Assembly: GCA_005406025.1 (NCBI GenBank)
Contig: BGZK01001619.1
Location: 1-64,000, forward strand
DNA: 64,000 bases
From: Eumeta japonica
Lineage: Eukaryota; Arthropoda; Insecta; Lepidoptera; Psychidae
Direction: 5' to 3'
A program made the position numbers and the translations under genes. Under the pieces are notes generated by a model that was not told the DNA's origin, did not search any database, and was given only the letters and a program-made list of their open reading frames with translations. This document shows positions 24,401 through 32,700 of this stretch, one piece after another; the stretch's first letter is position 1; every line of letters begins with the position of its first letter.

Positions 24401-26766
24401 AATTATTGGAATTCTTGTCTGTTTCTTTGTACCAAACTAGGCGAAAAACGATTTTGAAGAGGGGAGAATTGTGGGCGAATATTCAAAGAGACTGAGAAGT
24501 TTGTGATTAACATTTTGAGAATTTATCACGAAGACAATTTATGTTCATAAGATAGACATATATTACTTTATATTACAAGAAACGATTGTTTAAAAAAGTT
24601 CATATCTAAACAATGATTGGAATTATCTCAGTACAAGCGGGCGGAATCTCGTGTAAGAAATAGTTATGTATGTTACACATTTATTGACTCATGCATATTT
24701 TTCAGAAGAACAGATGAACTGCACGGGTTACGATCTTAGCCCCTTGCTTCACCACTTCCCCGAGAGCCGTCAAGTTTATCTCGTAGGCTCATTATTTCGG
24801 TGTTTGAAATTTGACTCTATTTAATGTACCACCGATTTGGTGCATCTACATTTTAGGGTGACTCTTGTCGACTCTTCCATCACGCGGACTCACTCTCTGT
24901 TTGTTTTGTCTATGTATTTTCATTCATCTTTTGTATATATGTATAAATATCTACGCATACAGGATGGAAACGAATATGCATCTTTTCGCTAATATTCATA
25001 ATCTGCTTCTTTTTTAGAACAACTTTGCCAAAGTAACTATAACAAAAATGTATCATTTAAAAATCACTTGTAAAAATTTGGACATAAGCCTATTAAGTGC
25101 TCAGCCAGACTTCAAGCGCGGTCGTCGGGTCATGACGCTACTTGACAAACTCTAATTTTGGCCAGTGCTCAAACATCGCGATGTATTATTTTTAAAGAAT
25201 TTATCTAGTCATTTACCTACAAATGACACTCGATGTTGTCAGTGACGTAAAGGTCACCGATGATATTATCAAATTAGTCTCTGATTTTTCACATGTACAT
25301 ACTTAACTTACATCTAAACAAACAAATCAAACTACGGCAAATTATCGCATAAACCATACACAGCACATATTAATGGCGGATTCGCAGGTCGTTGGCTGTC
25401 ATAGTAAGTTTCACTATAAAGTCTTAAAACTGCAGAAATGACACCTCTGCAAACTAGCTAACAATAAATAATGTTTACATATTCAGTAGCAGTGAAAGCT
25501 ATTCTTATTAAACACTTCAATGTTAATAACACACTAACATAGTTTCAAAAATATCAATATCGTAATATTTATACTATATATGACAAAGATTCCATAGTCT
25601 TCGAAGTAGCCGTTTTTGAGCAAAATAGCTTAGAACCTCTGCGTAAAAATGTCCTACTGACAATCTTAGAACAGCAAATGCATATATACCGCGCCGAAGC
25701 GCTCCATGCGACCGGCCCACACACGAATAACACTGGTAAGAGTTCGTCACCTCGCACCGTGACCGACCGCACCTGCGCTTGCAGTCTGGCTGAACATTTA
25801 TTATGGTTTTGACTGTATTATTTATAAGTATCGTTTCAAAATAAAATTTTTCTTATAGTTACTTTGGCACAGTTATTTTAAAAAGAAAGAGAATATAAAT
25901 ATTTGCGTAAAGAGACATAATCAAAACCATCCTGTATACATAAAACAGATCGCGAAACAGCTACTTTTAAAACTTTTATGTGTTCATCTGCATTACCAAA
26001 AAAAGTTATGGGCCGATTTGAACAAAACTGTTTGCGTTTTACCAGCAATAATCTATTGCTTAACTTATGTGACAGTTTATCAAGCTATGTTACCTAGGGC
26101 CTAAGCAAGTAGCAAGTTTAGGGGCAAAGCAAGAAGGTAATTTTTTTCCTCTTTTTAATTTGAGGTACCAACTGAATAGATTTTGACAAATGGTAATTAC
26201 CTATCGTTGAATTTTTTGACAGAACAAATGTTATAAAAAGAAAATGTGACCAACTATCCATAACTTTCTTATTTTTAATATCAATAAAGTACAGGAAAAA
26301 AGGAATCTCGCTATAAACGTTAAGGCTTTGAAGAAAACCATGACATGACGTTTTAGATTTTATGAGGGTGATGAAAAACAAGAAAGAAGTAAAGCACGGC
26401 TTTCAAGTCTTTTTAAAACGTTGTTATGTTTCGTAACTACCACTCTAACGTAGGCGCGGGCAACAGGTACATACGTGCTTAGGCAAATAGACCGTCTTTA
26501 ACAGTGCAGGCAAAATAACCGCCAGAGCCTACGTCGACTTTTTGAATATTTCAGATTTTAGTAGAAAATTACCTTAACAATTTTCAATAAGCTGTTTCCC
26601 GAGAAACCCGGTGCCGCCGGTCACGAGAACAGTTTTTCCCGCGAAAAATTTCAGGATGTCCGAATCGCCGGATTCTTCTAGTTTCCGCAAGTTCCTCGTT
26701 TGCTCTAAAAGTGATGCTTGTAGACGTAATGCTTCCTCCATTTTTATTTTGTTTTGTATTTTCAAT
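422..26766 (-). CDS. Fatty acyl-CoA reductase gene, seven exons seen, 3' end outside window; possible pseudogene
   Basis: The product family (FAR) reduces fatty acyl-CoA to fatty alcohol with NADPH, usually at the endoplasmic reticulum, and in insects supplies wax and, in moths, pheromone precursors. Seven minus-strand exons encode the N-terminal Rossmann-type part in the expected order: the nucleotide-binding motif TGGTGFLG, then RIYLLLRPKKGKDV, then IVGIEGD, then IIFHGAATVRF, then FVHVST, then the catalytic YxxxK (seen as YTFSK), then REPVASWIDVSNVYGPSG. Every intron has GT and AG ends, and phases agree from exon 2 to 4 and from exon 6 to 7. The C-terminal FAR_C domain is not in the window. 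Exon 1 has a one-base lesion and exon 5 several, so either the copy is dying or the assembly has errors. Family identity is firm; the exact paralog and its substrate cannot be told. Confidence 0.85.
900..2170 (+). mobile_element. R1-like LINE fragment: zinc-knuckle end of ORF1, endonuclease, start of RT region
   Basis: In three shifting frames the segment reads as the end of a CCHC-type ORF1 (for example CSKCGVAG near 1050). An apurinic-type endonuclease follows, starting around 1255 with LRIEQVNLGGSKVATRELP, the usual opening of R1-clade endonucleases. Around 1610-1630 lies a Cys-Asn-His-Ser-Thr-Leu-Trp stretch (expected DCNAHSTLW), and around 1845-1880 the DHRLITCRV end of the endonuclease. 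From 2040 to 2165 a stretch with LDQLKRTAARKRKAWH fits the linker before the reverse transcriptase. Multiple stops and frame changes mark it as dead. It lies in the FAR intron between exons 6 and 7, antisense to FAR. Confidence 0.75.
2246..2385 (+). mobile_element. mariner transposase C-terminal fragment
   Basis: One frame gives PPYYNPDLTPSHFHLFRSLQ, then NSLRSVRL. This fits the mariner signature HPPYSPDLAPSDYHLFRSLQ around the last catalytic Asp. Only the end of the transposase is present. It abuts the R1-like fragment on the left and a Helitron remnant on the right. Confidence 0.8.
2390..3240 (-). mobile_element. Helitron remnant with STPR-like peptide repeats
   Basis: On the minus strand from about 3230 the translation shows degenerate units of about 23 residues, such as MAEYQASQSEESRSDCLQ followed by REYMTTCPSNNKE. 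These resemble the STPR-type repeats seen at the start of Helitron-like helicases in moths. From 2858 to about 2630 the frame reads EKKVYDALYWLVANNTLYKD, then VIINEGN. The AxxWLxxNNPLYKD pattern is a hallmark of the domain that precedes the Helitron Rep/helicase. Further down only fragments in shifted frames remain (for example HGINVIGIF). No helicase motifs or Helitron ends were found. Confidence 0.6.
3370..4562. other. FAR intron, nothing recognised
   Basis: AT-rich, no coding signal or repeat structure that I can support. Confidence 0.5.
4563..4975. repeat. Minisatellite, about 99-bp unit, four to five copies
   Basis: The anchor CTTGTCTCAATGATCAAATC recurs near 4565, 4743 and 4842, and in a diverged form near 4941, so the last steps are 99 bp. 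A shorter intermediate copy starts near 4652. Each unit also holds ACATGAGCTACAAAACTGCC and a GATTACTCTTACGAGT end. Non-coding. Confidence 0.85.
4976..6218. other. FAR intron, nothing recognised
   Basis: Mostly AT-rich with two more GC-rich patches (5100-5320 and 5810-6010) that give no convincing protein match on either strand. Confidence 0.5.
6219..6334 (-). CDS. FAR exon 6: catalytic YxxxK
   Basis: Acceptor TTCTCCGCAG and donor GTGAGT bound 116 nt. The peptide LIGDWPNTYTFSKALAE, then VPAGVIRPAV, contains the catalytic tyrosine and lysine (Y-T-F-S-K) and the conserved RPA segment. It is clean, starts with one leading base and ends with one trailing base that combines with the first two bases of exon 7 to give Val. 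Confidence 0.92.
6335..7085. other. FAR intron, nothing recognised
   Basis: AT-rich, no supported feature. Confidence 0.5.
7090..7493. mobile_element. Short terminal-inverted-repeat element (MITE), 404 bp
   Basis: The ends CTCTCTAAAACTGAAT (left) and its reverse complement (right) form terminal inverted repeats of 16 bp that continue with mismatches for about 15 more. Both ends are flanked by TA (7088-7089 and 7494-7495), as for Tc1/mariner-type insertion. The inside is AT-rich with repeated ACTAATT motifs and no ORF. Confidence 0.75.
7806..8527 (-). mobile_element. Jockey-type LINE 5' region, inverted copy
   Basis: Read on the minus strand, this segment matches 12684-13460 on the plus strand over most of its length: for example TATTATCAATTTTGACACAT near the 5' end and AACAGTAATTAA near the 3' end. 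It ends where the other copy continues into ORF1. The shared part is GC-rich and has no open frame common to both copies, so it is probably a 5' UTR. Confidence 0.8.
8528..9595. other. FAR intron, no supported gene
   Basis: Several short ORFs occur on both strands (8650-9120) but none resembles a known family and they overlap each other. The rest is AT-rich. Confidence 0.45.
9596..9766 (-). pseudogene. FAR exon 5, several frameshifts
   Basis: Acceptor CTTCTTTTCAG is followed by VLLLAAE, in phase with exon 4. The FAR sequence then continues only by changing frame: KHLSAFVHVST, then SNALRSEVQ, then EFYPSPIASDLMIEMA, then GTVDEDILGG. Shifts fall near 9745, 9712, 9687 and 9638. One of them replaces the two codons expected after VST (usually Ala-Tyr) by two bases. 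The frame open at the acceptor meets a stop after seven codons. A GTAATG at 9595 is the likely donor, but its phase does not match exon 6. The exon lies between two inverted LINE copies. Either it is a decayed real exon or the locus has a better exon 5 that I missed in the 8.9 kb up to exon 4. Confidence 0.75.
9767..10620. other. FAR intron, nothing recognised
   Basis: Very AT-rich. I looked here for an intact alternative to FAR exon 5 and saw none. Confidence 0.5.
10640..10800. repeat. Dispersed repeat, related copy at 24800-24920
   Basis: The stretch around TAGGGCAACTCTTGCCGACC (from 10721) aligns over about 110 bp with the stretch around TAGGGTGACTCTTGTCGACT (from 24854). Both are on the plus strand. 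The repeat family was not identified. Confidence 0.6.
11000..11890 (-). mobile_element. Decayed Tc1/mariner (IS630)-group transposase
   Basis: Minus-strand fragments follow the order of the insect transposases that start with a helix-turn-helix DUF4817-type domain. They are TNQENADIIF near 11880 (family: TNQEYADI), HNINYW near 11440, VLGSYFLSDTLNSDN near 11330-11290 and a YQNDGDAAHF stretch near 11190 (family: QxDGAPAHF, around a catalytic Asp). A WIGPREPIL then PDLTPMDFCL stretch lies near 11130-11070 (family: PDLTPLDFFLWG). Stops and frame changes are frequent. The gene is in FAR intron 4, same strand as FAR. Confidence 0.75.
11948..11992. repeat. Perfect 19-bp inverted repeat, 7-nt loop
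   Basis: AAAACAATTAGCTAAAAGT at 11948-11966 is exactly reverse-complemented at 11974-11992. It lies about 60 bp upstream of the first codons of the decayed transposase at 11000-11890, so it may be related to that element's end. Confidence 0.85.
12684..14340 (+). mobile_element. Jockey-type LINE fragment: 5' region and ORF1
   Basis: The first 770 bp repeat the inverted segment at 7806-8527. ORF1 follows in two frames. An acidic and basic N-terminal part (for example SESEKSETSFTLVKRKNKRA, 13680-13750) is in one frame. From 13891 the second frame runs to a stop at 14340, with SADYLRLPINYSKAVRVDDN and then EEEHKLKVVILGIPADFAV. This fits the jockey-clade gag-like ORF1 (RRM-like domain followed by the LxVVLxGxP segment). 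It is cut before the zinc knuckles, about 55 bp before the RTE-like element. Confidence 0.75.
14396..16610 (+). mobile_element. RTE-like LINE, 5'-truncated and decayed
   Basis: It starts inside the endonuclease: KWLANLAQAHNLKVINSFF, then LIWMSPDGNVKNEIDFI, then the catalytic-end stretch NHRMVRGEI (14400-14625). A reverse transcriptase follows in broken frames: YYFAFVDYNKAFHSL near 15375-15420 (RT motif A) and a QTERKGPAFKIKIGVRQRDP stretch near 15520-15570 (motif B). The C-terminal end is NKKTWKTLREAYAKGQADSV, then TDVEE and a stop at 16457. The last feature is typical of lepidopteran RTE-type endonuclease-reverse transcriptases. A 3' end rich in TTTGATTTGA lies at 16600-16617. Confidence 0.8.
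16620..17560 (+). mobile_element. Jockey-clade LINE, C-terminal RT fragment and 3' region
   Basis: A frame from 16680 gives YKYLGVTLDK (the post-RT motif YLGVxLD). From 16900 another gives ALDRLQVIQNKFCRDATDAH, then ILHRDLELPTI and FDIVEFHPNALF, typical of jockey-clade C termini. It follows the RTE-like 3' tail directly. The part after 17190 is GC-richer and non-coding, probably the 3' UTR. Whether it belongs to the same original copy as the ORF1 fragment at 12684-14340 is not clear, since most of ORF2 is missing between them. Confidence 0.75.
17995..18070 (-). repeat. tRNA-derived SINE head, probable
   Basis: On the minus strand the sequence has a tRNA-like A box (TATAGCATAGTTGGGAAATC) and a B box (GGTTCGATTTC) about 30 nt apart, followed by an A/T-rich tail. 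The arms do not fold into a complete cloverleaf, so it is a SINE-type promoter rather than a functional tRNA. Confidence 0.5.
18658..18747 (-). CDS. FAR exon 4
   Basis: Acceptor TTCTTTCAG and donor GTGGGA bound 30 clean codons, phase 0 at both ends. The peptide VDIIFHGAATVRFDD, then KAVLTNARGTRE, is the FAR core around the conserved HGAATVRF motif and the NxxGT stretch that contacts the cofactor. No lesions seen. Confidence 0.9.
19225..20285 (-). mobile_element. Ty3/gypsy-type retrotransposon pol fragment (RNase H to integrase)
   Basis: Minus-strand frames show the end of RT/RNase H (RPIAFTS, then EQKYNTTEKELLVILYALNQ near 20235-20170, then FTIQTDHQAL). From 19546 to 19226 lies the integrase zinc-binding region, with YVLKCKTCNLVKYPRKP carrying the CxxC pair, followed by the start of the catalytic core (QIDTFTLGGIEYF). 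Stops and frameshifts occur between the domains. No LTRs were recognised. It sits in FAR intron 3. Confidence 0.75.
20573..20695 (-). CDS. FAR exon 3
   Basis: Acceptor GATTTTCAG and donor GTAAAT bound 41 clean codons, phase 0 at both ends. The peptide contains YDPNFGAKIVGIEGD and then SELGLALSETNRKVLLNE, which fits the FAR region reading approximately PNF...KVxxIEGD followed by LGLS. No lesions seen. A gypsy pol fragment lies just downstream, in the intron before exon 4. Confidence 0.9.
20696..21034. other. FAR intron 2, nothing recognised
   Basis: Short AT-rich intron between exons 2 and 3, no other feature. Confidence 0.5.
21035..21128 (-). CDS. FAR exon 2
   Basis: Acceptor TTTTCAG and donor GTGAGC bound 94 nt. 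One leading base completes the codon split with exon 1, then 31 clean codons follow (SCRDIDRIYLLLRPKKGK and onward). This is the beta strand and RPK loop that follows the nucleotide-binding motif in insect FARs. It ends at a codon boundary, matching exon 3. No lesions seen. Confidence 0.9.
21129..22744. other. FAR intron 1, distal part, nothing recognised
   Basis: AT-rich. One slightly GC-richer patch (21370-21540) and a short (TA)n run near 22665-22680; no coding match. Confidence 0.5.
22745..23470. repeat. Minisatellite, about 110-120-bp unit, six or more copies
   Basis: The anchor GTTCACTGTTGAAGAG recurs in variant forms near 22756, 22873, 22980, 23100, 23218 and 23337, each followed by TTCCATCGTAG. 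The companion motif GTTTCAAGTCTA recurs with the same spacing. Copies differ by substitutions and small indels, so the array is old. Short ORFs on both strands are by-products. Confidence 0.85.
23471..24690. other. FAR intron 1, nothing recognised
   Basis: AT-rich, no supported feature. Confidence 0.5.
24800..24920. repeat. Dispersed repeat, related copy at 10640-10800
   Basis: Shares about 110 bp with the copy in FAR intron 4 around TAGGGTGACTCTTGTCGACT. It ends just before the foldback-like element at 24960. Confidence 0.55.
24960..25934. mobile_element. Long-TIR (foldback-like) DNA transposon, 975 bp
   Basis: Both ends begin CAGGATGG and are flanked by TA (24958-24959 and 25935-25936), as in Tc1/mariner insertions. 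The arms align in inverted orientation for about 185 bp with moderate divergence. Shared blocks include GCCAAAGTAACTATAA near 25031-25046 (inverted near 25854-25869) and GTTCAGCCAGACTGCAAGCG, whose inverted partner starts near 25100. The central 600 bp has no recognisable transposase, so the element is probably non-autonomous. It lies in FAR intron 1. Confidence 0.8.
25937..26572. other. FAR intron 1 next to exon 1, nothing recognised
   Basis: AT-rich; one small GC-richer patch at 26450-26540. No supported feature. Confidence 0.5.
26573..26766 (-). CDS. FAR exon 1: start codon and NADPH-binding motif
   Basis: The likely start codon is at 26741-26739 (MEEALRLQASLLEQ). An upstream methionine at 26804 is in frame, but a good acceptor (pyrimidine-rich tract, then ACAG) precedes position 26766, so this exon probably begins in 5' UTR and a non-coding leader exon lies further right. 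The exon encodes a helical leader rich in Leu, Glu and Arg, then GKTVLVTGGTGFLG, the dinucleotide-binding loop. It ends at a GTAATT donor. Just before the donor the reading frame runs I-E-N-C-stop. The family expects a Lys-Leu-Leu-Arg stretch there, which appears if the run of four A (plus strand 26581-26584) had five. Phase to exon 2 is then correct. Confidence 0.85.
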
Positions 26767-28880
26767 CTGTAAATAAAGAAAGTTGTGGTCACAGCCACGC
26801 ACACCCAATTTCTATATCATTGAACGATCTGCTGATTCTCAGCCGAGACGTAGCACGATATAGAATGAATTCCTTAATCTACTCTCAGTTCCGATCTCAA
26901 CCTCGTTTTATGCCTATATATAATATAATATTACAATAAAAATATCTCCCTCGTCTATATACATCGTGTACAAAGAGCTTTATATTGTAGATGGCGTTAT
27001 AAATTAAAATTTTCGAAATTATATCTTACACACTCCACTCGAAGGCATATCTTAGCGTAAAAAAAATTACATACGCTTGATACCCTTCCTGAGTTTTGAA
27101 GTATATTTTTAAGTATAAAGTAGACGTATATTTTTTCCATATACCTAATTACCTCTCTAATCATTTTCATCACTATCGATTCAGTAGTGTACAAACGAAA
27201 GCCTATAAGACAATCAGTCGTTTTATAATTTGTAGTTGTTTAGTTAAACCCGTATCTGGATGTTTCATAATCGTGAAATAACGTCATTTAGATTAGGTAA
27301 TTAAATGAACCAACATATTTTATCTACATATTGATTAGTTGATAGTATAGATATTGCATAAATAGTTTGTGAAGCTTTAAAAGTCGTTGTCCTTACGGCT
27401 ATTTTAACTATGACACGGCCATGCCAAACCTAAAATTTTTGAAACTATTGCTATGGAACTTCAGCCTACATCGCATGTAATAAAATGCAATGTGGGCCGG
27501 TTCACTTCTCGGGTGAGGACGCTGGCAACACCTGTTCGAGAAGCACTCACCTCGAGCGAGTATGCGGTAGTCGGTGAGCTATTTTTGCACTTCATAAAAG
27601 CATTACCAAACGGGGAAAAATTTTTCACGGCATTTGTTAATAAATTGTTTATAAACAAATAGAGTAGTTGCACATTTTGAAAAATTTTTTTTTACCGTTT
27701 TGATGTTATGGAAAAATAATGATTTAAAAAAAAATTAAAAACATTTTAATTGCTTAAAAACGTTTTTTCATATTTTTATTGTTTAAATATTTTTATTGTT
27801 GATATTTAATCCTATAAAAAAAAATATTTTATGAAATAAACTCTATTGAGCGGTAGCGCGGCCATGCTGTATCGGCCGCGCGGGGCCCTATTTTCAGCAC
27901 TAAATTAAAATTATAAATAATGGAGGTAGAGTTCCGGAAATCATGACATTTTTCTTGGAAATTTTCTCATTTTTATGAATTTTTTAAATGTTACTAGTTT
28001 TTGAGTAATAGCCAAAAAATGAAATACCTTTTTTTTCAACTTAATTTGTTAATAACTTTTGCAATTTTTATCGTGCAGTAAAATCCTTCAAATACATTTT
28101 TGTATACGTCATTTTGAATTCAATGAGCTATCGCACATATCTTTAAGACCTTTATCAAGAATTAACACGATTTTGAACTTGTCGAATAGACAATTAGAGT
28201 CAAGGGTCAGTTAAATGATTGTTTTCGGATATTTGAAAAATAATTACGCCAATAGTATATATCACAATGTTAAAAGAAAAAAGTCTATGAGAGCTGTTAT
28301 AAATAGGCTGTCCAAGTTAATGAGTAATATTTGATCAACTTATAAAATGATTTTAGAGAAGGAAAAAGCAAAATTTCGTCTATTAGGTGGGTGTGAATTA
28401 TTTAAAATATACCGATTTGCAGTTTATTGTTACTTATTGGTGCGTAATTATTTAACCGAAGAAAAAATGGAGGGATGGCGTAGTTGGTCGGCTACGTCAG
28501 TACAGCTGGAATGGCGAAAAGACAATGTTAGGTCAAACGCGAAATATATCTGTGTTTCTCAATTACAGTCTATCAGTTGAACTCCGAACACCTCATTACC
28601 TTTATTAGATTAGATAGTGGTTATTAAGAATTGTGATATTTTCCAGTATTTCGTATGGAACGCCTAATTTATTATTTCTGAATGTATTTCTTTTTTGCTC
28701 AATGTATTCGAAGTATTTGATAATTTTCTAACTACTGGTGTGAATATGTCTATTAAGAACGTTTCTAGTTTCATTACGATGCGTGTTCCCTTCGCGTGTT
28801 GTTTGTTAATTTGAATTATTATTTGGGCTCAAGGTCACCTAGATCATAAGGATTGAGTTACAAACGATATCAAGATCAAA
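26767..28880. other. Upstream of FAR exon 1, no supported gene
   Basis: An acceptor at the exon 1 boundary implies a 5' leader exon and promoter somewhere to the right, but I could not locate them. Short ORFs at 27453-27673 and 28347-28580 resemble nothing I know. Confidence 0.4.
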
Positions 28881-29111
28881 GATCGGATCGGCGACTCATT
28901 ATTAGAATCTCCGGGAGGGTCTAATTGTGCGCCGGTCCCCCGAGACATCTCTCTATGGTAACTACCTCAGCTACCGCCTCGGAATTAGGCCGTAGTGCGG
29001 AAACCACCTCCAGCAGGAAAGATAGACGCGGTACTCCTTTCTACCTTCAGCAATAGTCTCGGTGAGGAATCCAGCGGGTCATTTTATTGCGGCGCGGGCG
29101 TCAAATGAAGT
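28881..29111. other. GC-richer patch, unidentified
   Basis: A GC-rich stretch starting GGGAGGGTCTAATTGTGCGC. It may be part of a mobile element but gives no clear protein match. Confidence 0.35.
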
Positions 29112-29766
29112 ATGTGCTCAGGGCTCTTTGATCAATATAGGCTTAACACAGCGGTTGAATTTCGTATGATTCCTAATGTCATCATTAGGAATCATACGAA
29201 ATTCCAGTCAGGAGAAACAACGGGATCATTCGAAGCAGCAACAAAATCTGCCAAAACACATCTATGGTGGGTGATCAGGGAGAAGAAGCTCACGTTTGAA
29301 TAGATCTCCACCGCTTTTTTGTAAAATTGAGGCGATATTGAACTCGCGGCTATAATGTCCTCTTTCATATGACCCCAATGACTTAGCGGTGTTGACTCCT
29401 GGTCATTTTCTAATTGACCAGCCACTAAATGCGGTTCTGGAATATTCAAATTTTAATATGCCCATTTTACGGTTATCAGGGTTTCAACGGTTGTAGTACA
29501 TCATACAAAATATTTGGAAGCGATGCCAATCCAAATATTTGCACACGCTGCAACAGTGGTATAACTGAACAAACTCAGCGGAATCTTCTCAAGTTGGAGA
29601 CTTAGTTTTAATAAAGCAGAACAATGTTTGTCCCTCCATTGGCAATGCGGTCGGATTTTAAAATTAAACCCGGGACGGGATGATGTTGTGCGGGTGGTAG
29701 ATATTCGGACACCTATCGACGTTTTACATAAAGCGGTTACCAGCCTTGCACGTCTACCAATATAGT
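29112..29766 (+). mobile_element. BEL/Pao retrotransposon, integrase C-terminal fragment
   Basis: Plus-strand frames give TKFQSGETTGSFEAATKSAK, then THLWWVIREKKLTFE (29205-29300). That corresponds to the BEL/Pao integrase region near FGGxWEAAVKSxKxHL, then the KKLTFEE stretch. A later frame gives KAEQCLSLHWQCGRILKLNP, then RDDVVRVVDIRTP, then a stop near 29766. This is the chromodomain-like end in which the family has LPPLxWxLGRI, then GxDGxVRVVxVRT. Two or more frameshifts lie between. The left border is a perfect hairpin. Confidence 0.75.
29157..29204. repeat. Perfect 22-bp inverted repeat, 4-nt loop
   Basis: The arm at 29157-29178 (GAATTTCGTATGATTCCTAA plus TG) is exactly reverse-complemented at 29183-29204, with loop TCAT. 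It marks the left edge of the readable BEL/Pao integrase. Confidence 0.95.
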
Positions 29767-32700
29767 ATGCAGTAAGCTGCTTAAAGTGCGCATAATGAAC
29801 TTGTCTTAATTAAACCCCGCGCCGCTATACAAATATGAATAAAAATATTTAGTATAAACAACCCGCAATAACATTAATAAAATCGCTGAATGGATAACCG
29901 TACGTGGACAACTGAGCTTTGCTAGGCGTCTTTCCAGTTTATATTGAGAAAATGATAACTTCGGATGAGAAATTTTTTTAGGATTAAAAAATTCTTTGTT
30001 TTTTTAATCTTACCCGGAATTTGAAAACAGAAACTTCCACAATTCGTTTCAAACCATATTTTACAGTAATTTATGTCAACAATTCTGAAACTTCTACTAA
30101 AAGCCTACTACGAGTATTTAACGAATTGACCATAAATGAGACAAGATTTTTAAAAAATGAACAAATAAAATTTATACACTTGCAAATATTTTCACACCAC
30201 ATTGTGTTTACAACATACATCGCCATGTGCTTTCTCTGAGAAATTTTAAATTCACACCTCCTCGATAATAGAAATAGATAAATAACAATGAAGGTGTGTA
30301 AATTTTAAGCACAATATTTCACTAAAAAAAATTAATTAACTAACGAATTCTATATTGATATATAAAAATAAATATAAAAAGAGATATTTGTTAACAATTT
30401 TACAAAAATGAGACGTACCTCTAGCTAACGTGGCGTCAGGAATTACTCTGAACGCATTATGACGTTATTTTATACTTTAAAGTGAACCGAGCAGTTAATT
30501 CACAAGATATTAAGTTTTTCGTGTAGATGCGGCATATTTCTAACAAAGAAATACAATCAAGGTTCCAAGAATCAATATAACTACATATACTCTTAAATTA
30601 AATTCTAAATAGAAAATATAGATAAATTTGAACCCCACTCGGAAAAATATAGATCACGGAAACCAGATGCAGCATTTCCTAGCTTTTTTACACTAATCCA
30701 ATTTTATTTTACATGTATTAAGTTTTCATATATAAAATGCAATGTCACGAGTTAAGATTCCAATTTCTTTAAATTTTGTTCTAAAACTAAATCACCCGAG
30801 TGAACCACTTCTGCCGTAAGTTTGTACATAATGTATCATTACTTAGTTCTTATTTAACTCGTTAATATTCACGATGAAATTCTGCTGTCATCCGGACTGG
30901 TATATAGCGTGAACGCATCCCTTATTTTATAGTTAATGTAAAGGTTAGATGAGTTTAGAACTCAAAACATTTATACACTTCCATTCAATATTTGACAGTT
31001 AACTTGCAAATATTACGTGTCTCTAAACTAAATTACCACATTCATTTCTTCCAGTAACTCCACGTTCACTTGCTATTACCATACAATGTTCCAATACGCA
31101 GTTACTAAACGCGGATATAGAGTATAAAATTAACGTCATTATTAAATTTAAATGTGCCGACACCTTTGATAAAACTCAATGCACTGGTATAGTATTTTTA
31201 GAGTCGTATTTAAAATATATTTCGAAAATAAAAGCATGAGTATTCATTGCGATTTCTCCTTTAGGATATACTTATAATTTTGCGTGTATTCGAATGAGTA
31301 CTGTCGTTTGCTATATCGAGGGATAGAACAACGATTTACACCAGTGATTAGTTGCCCTACAGCTTTTCTAGCACTGGGCAAAGTGCTGTCACAGATTTGC
31401 CGCTATGCCTCTGCAGCCTTTCAACATTTCAGACCTAACCCTATCGTGTCTAGCAGATTTTCCAACATTCGTACGTTTTATTTCTTTCTTTATTTCTTAC
31501 ACGCTAATTTCGTTTTAATTTTTTTCACCTTCCTACATTCAGTTTCAGTAACATTGTCATGTAACTGCGTCTATATATCTATATAGTACTATATAATTTT
31601 TTAGATTCTACCCTGCCCAAGTGTAAAATGTATCCTTTGGTCAAATACAGCATTTGTCACACACAATTTAAATACTTATCATAATACCCGGGTATACAAA
31701 TTTAAAATAAAACACGTGCCAATCCCCTTTCTCCTCGGAGGGCTTTAAACTCACAAATTAATAATCGATTGCATACTTATATTAGTTTTCTCATACTATG
31801 AAGCATCATTATCTGGCGTTGGCCGTGACCAACGCCAGATCAATAAATGTTGTAAGACACGTCTTTGATGGCGTCACCACTACTTTTCGTTTTAGTTTCA
31901 TACATGCATAGAAAATCAAATTGTTTTCTTTCAATTCGCAGACATCATAAATTTTGTCATGGTGCCTGTACATTCTTAGTACCAAAATTAATGCTAATAA
32001 AAATAGTACTGTTAGTGTATGGGAGTGAAAAGTGCGGACTAAGAGACCGCGGTCGGCCCTTCGGAGAACTAGGCGTGACGGACAGCGAACTTCGTCATCA
32101 CAATCGAGCTTACTCCTCATTCCTCGGTATGGAAATTTGATTCACGAATATACGATAGGAGCATCCGGGTCAAGACCGGGGAGGGTTTTTCTGGCAATGC
32201 CGATATCTTTCTAGGGTATTATCATCATATTATCAATAAAAGATAAGATTTCAAATCATGTCTGGTTTATTATTTTTTTGTAAATTATGATTCGGACATT
32301 CCGATTATTTTACGAGGCTAATTTTATTTGTTTCCACATTTCAACCCGTATTTATATTAATATTGCTGGATATTTGTGGTTTTCTTGGAAGTCATGCACA
32401 GTAATTAATTCTAAATTATTATAAAGTAGTTTAATTTTATAAAACAAAATATACTTTTGTGAGCTTTCCTATAAAGTGACAGGGGCGTCGATTTTTTGGA
32501 GGAACCATAAAACTAATAAAAACCTAAGACTTTAAATACATCGACAAAGTGATTAATTGATAATGACTTAGCGATAGGCGTAGCCTTGGAAATCGACTTG
32601 TCCTACGTAATTGAATTGTTAATGTGCACTCGTTGTTTCTCTTTCTATCATTAACAATTCAGCTACGAAGAATGAGATAGACTGTAATTTTATGTCTCTA

